A stretch of 64,000 bases of DNA from Paenibacillus zeisoli (GTDB taxonomy: Bacteria > Bacillota > Bacilli > Paenibacillales > Paenibacillaceae), in assembly GCF_003994465.1 (NCBI RefSeq), contig NZ_RZNX01000001.1:124001-188000 (forward strand), written 5' to 3'. The position numbers and the translations under genes were made by a program. Below, in pieces: positions 61,334-64,000 of the stretch (position 1 is the stretch's first letter; each line of letters opens with the position of its first letter). The notes beneath the pieces were generated by a model. That model did no database searches. It was not told the DNA's origin and saw only the letters and a list, made by a program, of their open reading frames with translations.

Positions 61334-62644
61334 TTAGTGCTTTACTTCTTTTCTTGCTTTGGCCCAGGCCGCGTTCCATTTGTCGAGTACCTTTTGTGGA
61401 TCAGGAGCGAGTACGAACTCTTGGGCAACCGCAGGCAGATCAAGCTGTGCTTTGTTGCTGATATCGGTAACTACAGGATCATCGACTGTACCTTCTTGGA
61501 GCTTAGCTCCGCCGGACTGGAACTCTTTAAGCTGCGGGAGCTTGGACTCTTTGTCCTTGAGTGGAGGGATGAATCCAGCGAAATCCTCGTAGCCTGAATC
61601 CTCGAGCATCCATTTTACGAAAGCCTTTGCCGCATCAACATTCTCGCTGTCCTTGGCTACAGCGTAGAAGAAGTCTGGGCTGAGTGCTGCAGAAGGAGTG
61701 CCTGAGTTATCATATGGCAGCGGGAAGAAACCTACGTTATCCGAAGTAGTTCCTGCTCCGATAACCTGGTTAATGACCCAGTTACCCAGGAAGTACATGC
61801 CGAATTTGCCTGAAGCAATATCTTTCTTGGACTGTTCCCAATTTGTCGAGTTGATGTCTTTCTCCAGGTAACCCTTTTCGTTAAGCTCACGAAGCAGGCT
61901 CATAGCTTTACCGTAACCGTTGTCCATGGTGAATGGCGTATCGGTGTTCAATTTGTCATTCGGGAAGCTAGGATTGTTCTCGATCAGACGAGGCAGATCA
62001 TAGACCCAGTTGTTCAGCGGCCATTTATCCTTAAAGTTGGAAGCTAGAGGGACAATGCCTTTTTGCTTCAGCTTCTCGCAGGCTGCCAGGAATTCATCCC
62101 ATGTCTTAGGTACTGCGGTGATGCCCGCATCAGCGAATGCCTTCTTGTTATATACAATCCCTGAAGTCGAGTTACCGGATGTAATTCCGTACACTTTACC
62201 ATCAGCTACTTTGAAGTCTTTAAATGTAATGCGGTCATTAAGTCCAAGGTCGTCTAAAGGAGCGAAATATTTAGGAAGATCTGAGTTGGGAATGGTTGGG
62301 ATGAACATGACGTCAGGTAGTTCCTGACTGGCCATTCTAACTTTAGCCTGCTGGTTGTAGTCTGTCTGAGAAGGCTCGAGCTCGACTTCGATATTCGGAT
62401 ATTTCTCATGGAACCGCTTGAGATAATCGTCATATTCCTTCCCGATCATATCTGTCCGGTTGGTGAGGAAGGTGATCTTGCCGCTGATGTCAGCGCCTTC
62501 CTTCGCCGTCGTCTTCGTTGAAGTGTTCGTGTCCGTCTTCGCGGCAGAATCACCGCCGCTTGAACTATCGGAACCGCAGCCCGACAGCAGCATGGACATA
62601 ACCATTACCATGGATATCCCCGATGAGAACAATTTTTTCTTCAA
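61334..62644 (-). CDS. Sugar ABC importer solute-binding lipoprotein (system 2)
   Basis: 436 residues from TTG 62644 (AAGGGG about eight bases upstream). Lipobox LLSGC gives lipidated Cys23, followed by a Ser/Asp/Thr-rich linker. Family 1 binding-protein landmarks: ITFLTNRTDMIGKEYDDYLK, KKAFADAGITAVPKTWDEFL, SGKFGMYFLGNWVINQ. It is first in a five-gene operon and divergent from the GH26 mannanase gene. Mannan- or galactomannan-derived oligosaccharides are therefore the likely ligands (inference from context). A perfect cre lies 23 bases upstream. Confidence 0.92.
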   Translation of the reverse strand: MKKKLFSSGISMVMVMSMLLSGCGSDSSSGGDSAAKTDTNTSTKTTAKEGADISGKITFLTNRTDMIGKEYDDYLKRFHEKYPNIEVELEPSQTDYNQQAKVRMASQELPDVMFIPTIPNSDLPKYFAPLDDLGLNDRITFKDFKVADGKVYGITSGNSTSGIVYNKKAFADAGITAVPKTWDEFLAACEKLKQKGIVPLASNFKDKWPLNNWVYDLPRLIENNPSFPNDKLNTDTPFTMDNGYGKAMSLLRELNEKGYLEKDINSTNWEQSKKDIASGKFGMYFLGNWVINQVIGAGTTSDNVGFFPLPYDNSGTPSAALSPDFFYAVAKDSENVDAAKAFVKWMLEDSGYEDFAGFIPPLKDKESKLPQLKEFQSGGAKLQEGTVDDPVVTDISNKAQLDLPAVAQEFVLAPDPQKVLDKWNAAWAKARKEVKH

Positions 62645-62666
62645 TTCATTCGCCCCTTTTCATTTT

Positions 62667-62680
62667 TGTTAGCGTTTACA
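62667..62680 (-). promoter_or_regulatory. cre site (CcpA) of the system 2 operon
   Basis: On the minus strand TGTAAACGCTAACA, a full match to TGWNANCGNTNWCA, between the -10 box and the ribosome binding site: a roadblock position. Confidence 0.8.
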
Positions 62681-62685
62681 TCGTC

Positions 62686-62691
62686 ATTATA
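62686..62691 (-). promoter_or_regulatory. -10 box of the system 2 operon
   Basis: TATAAT on the minus strand, six bases upstream of the cre. The -35 region (TTAAAT) is poor, as expected for an activator-dependent promoter. Confidence 0.55.
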
Positions 62692-62885
62692 TAGCTGTTT
62701 TGAAATCGATTTAAAGGTACTCAAATGTGATTTATTGTTCTGAATTATCCTGTTTGCGCACATTCGGTAGAGGACCGCAGGCACAACTATAACAAAATAC
62801 AATGAATCATAAATGTTGACAAGACAGTTATATAAAAACAAATTCAGTCCCTATTTTTATAGAAAGAGGCTTGCTAAAATCTCTA

Positions 62886-62899
62886 TTAAACCGCTTACA
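62886..62899 (-). promoter_or_regulatory. cre-like site before the mannanase gene
   Basis: On the minus strand TGTAAGCGGTTTAA fits the cre consensus except at one position. It lies about 60 bases before the mannanase start and overlaps the hairpin at 62888. Confidence 0.55.
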
Positions 62900-62921
62900 T
62901 TGCAGAAATGACGCGGTTTTT
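62888..62921 (+). terminator. Terminator-like hairpin in the mannanase leader
   Basis: AAACCGC ... GCGGTTT followed by TT and a pyrimidine-rich tail, upstream of the coding sequence. It may be an attenuator or mark the end of a short upstream transcript. The rest of 62700-62885 contains a TTGACA at 62816 but no convincing matching -10. Confidence 0.5.
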
Positions 62922-62959
62922 CTCTCAAATCGAACTTCTATTACATTAAGGAGGTAGTT

Positions 62960-64000
62960 ATGAAGAACTTTCAGAAAGCATGGATCACACTGCTCACCGT
63001 TGTGCTAATGATGTCCATTATGTCGCCGGTACTTGCATCGAGTGAGAAGAAGCAGACAGGGCAAGCTGCGGGAATGCAGAAGAAGATCAACCTGGCAGAC
63101 TCAGAGGCAACAGCCAGCACCCGATCCCTATTCGTATATCTACAGAGTATCCGGGGAAAGCAGACCCTGTTCGGTCAACAGCATGCAACTGATGAAGTAT
63201 TGTCTGCGAAGTCAGGCACGGGTCCCGCTTCCGATGCCAAAAGCGCGGTGGGAGATTACCCAGCTTTATTTGGATGGGATACACTCAGTCTGGAAGGCTT
63301 CGAGAAGCCAGGTTCAACTTCTAATACACCTGAACAGAACCGGGATAATCTTGTGAAGAGCATGAGACAGGCCTATGATATGGGCGGGGTGCTGACACTA
63401 AGCTCTCATATGCCTAATTTCGTAACAGGCAAGGACTTCTATGATACCAGCGGAAATGTGGTAAGTCACATCCTACCAGGCGGGGACAAGCACAAGCAGT
63501 ACAATGCTTTTCTGGATAGGATCGCGGACTTCGCCCTCCATCTCAAGGATGGGAAGGGGAATAACATTCCGGTTATTTTCAGACCGTTCCATGAACAGAA
63601 TGGCGGATGGTTCTGGTGGGGCGCTCCGTATGCGACCAAGGAGCAGTATATTGAAATCTATCGTTATACGGTGGAATATTTAAGAGATGTTAAGGGAGTA
63701 CATAACTTCCTATATGCCTTTTCCCCGGGCAGCCCATTTAACAACTTGGATTCAGCCTATCTGAAGACTTATCCAGGTGATGACTATGTGGATATATTAG
63801 GATTTGATACGTATTATGACGGCAGCAATCAAGGATGGTTCGATACGGTTGTGGATGATGCGAAGCTGATCTCGAAGCTGGCGGATTCCAAGGGGAAAGT
63901 GGCCGCTTTTACCGAGTTTGGATACTCGGGCGTGAAGCCGACAGGAACGGCGGACAAGAACTTCTACACCAAGTTGATTCGTGCTATGCAGTCCGATCCG
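62960..64000 (+). CDS. Secreted GH26 beta-mannanase (3' end beyond the window)
   Basis: AAGGAGGT lies about five bases before ATG 62960. The frame stays open for 347 codons to the window end. A signal peptide ends near VLASS (residue 27). GH26 hallmarks: TLFGQQHATDE, the acid/base Glu212 in FRPFHEQNGGWFWWG, FLYAFSPGSPF, and the nucleophile Glu319 in AFTEFGYSG. Endo-beta-1,4-mannanase activity on mannan, glucomannan or galactomannan is expected. It is divergent from the sugar importer operon and shares a control region with two cre sites. Further modules (carbohydrate-binding, SLH) may follow outside the window. Confidence 0.92.
   Translation, partial: MKNFQKAWITLLTVVLMMSIMSPVLASSEKKQTGQAAGMQKKINLADSEATASTRSLFVYLQSIRGKQTLFGQQHATDEVLSAKSGTGPASDAKSAVGDYPALFGWDTLSLEGFEKPGSTSNTPEQNRDNLVKSMRQAYDMGGVLTLSSHMPNFVTGKDFYDTSGNVVSHILPGGDKHKQYNAFLDRIADFALHLKDGKGNNIPVIFRPFHEQNGGWFWWGAPYATKEQYIEIYRYTVEYLRDVKGVHNFLYAFSPGSPFNNLDSAYLKTYPGDDYVDILGFDTYYDGSNQGWFDTVVDDAKLISKLADSKGKVAAFTEFGYSGVKPTGTADKNFYTKLIRAMQSDP

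Noticed and set aside
1..64000. CRISPR array, prophage, insertion sequence, rRNA or tRNA
   Set aside because: No regularly spaced 25-40 base repeats, transposase or integrase genes, or recognisable RNA genes were seen.

Overview
The window looks like chromosome of a low-to-mid GC spore-forming Firmicute, most likely a Paenibacillus or close relative (inference). The signs are strong AGGAGG ribosome binding sites, frequent TTG/GTG starts, two YesM/YesN-type two-component systems beside sugar ABC importers, SLH and stalk-domain secreted proteins, a B. subtilis-type rbsRKDACB operon, TreA/TreP/TreR, AdaA/AdaB, and CcpA (cre), PerR-like and TreR operators. I see no rRNA, tRNA, prophage, insertion sequence or CRISPR array.

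Layout. 1-3.9 kb: a lipoprotein, a stalk-domain secreted protein, clpP with a small partner gene, a flavin reductase and a 43-residue protein. 3.9-10.8 kb: sugar ABC importer 1, whose permeases diverge from its sensor kinase, regulator and binding protein. 11-19.1 kb: adaAB alkylation repair, M29 aminopeptidase, katA behind a PerR-like box, a phosphotransferase, ybaK and a membrane-anchored M28 peptidase. 19.2-24.6 kb: trehalose locus with a clear promoter, two TreR operators and a cre-like site; an ASCH-domain gene sits between treP and treR. 24.7-26.1 kb: a Cys/Ser/Gly-tailed membrane protein and a DUF4177 protein. 26.1-31.9 kb: complete ribose operon. 31.9-38.6 kb: DUF1003 protein, stalk-domain hydrolase, a small acidic protein, a zinc-ribbon/TPR/GGDEF protein, and an uncharacterised coiled-coil gene overlapping an ammonium transporter gene. 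38.6-45.2 kb: LacI regulator, a large secreted GH32 fructan hydrolase interrupted by an in-frame TAG, and a Gfo/Idh/MocA oxidoreductase. 45.4-51.2 kb: a 1170-residue SLH surface protein, an NTF2-like/FGE-like pair, an SRPBCC-ArsR operon and a 46-residue protein. 51.3-56.0 kb: secreted protein, ABC exporter and OmpR-type two-component system. 56.1-64 kb: sugar ABC importer 2 with YesM/YesN, next to a secreted GH26 beta-mannanase cut by the window end.

Together the genes describe a saprophyte that senses oligosaccharides outside the cell, releases them with secreted hydrolases (mannanase, fructanase) and imports them through ATPase-less ABC cassettes that must borrow a shared ATPase. Trehalose and ribose systems lie under specific repressors plus carbon catabolite control. 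The least explained items are the Cys-rich-tail protein, the coiled-coil partner of the ammonium transporter, the NTF2/FGE-like pair and the secreted-protein/ABC/two-component cassette.
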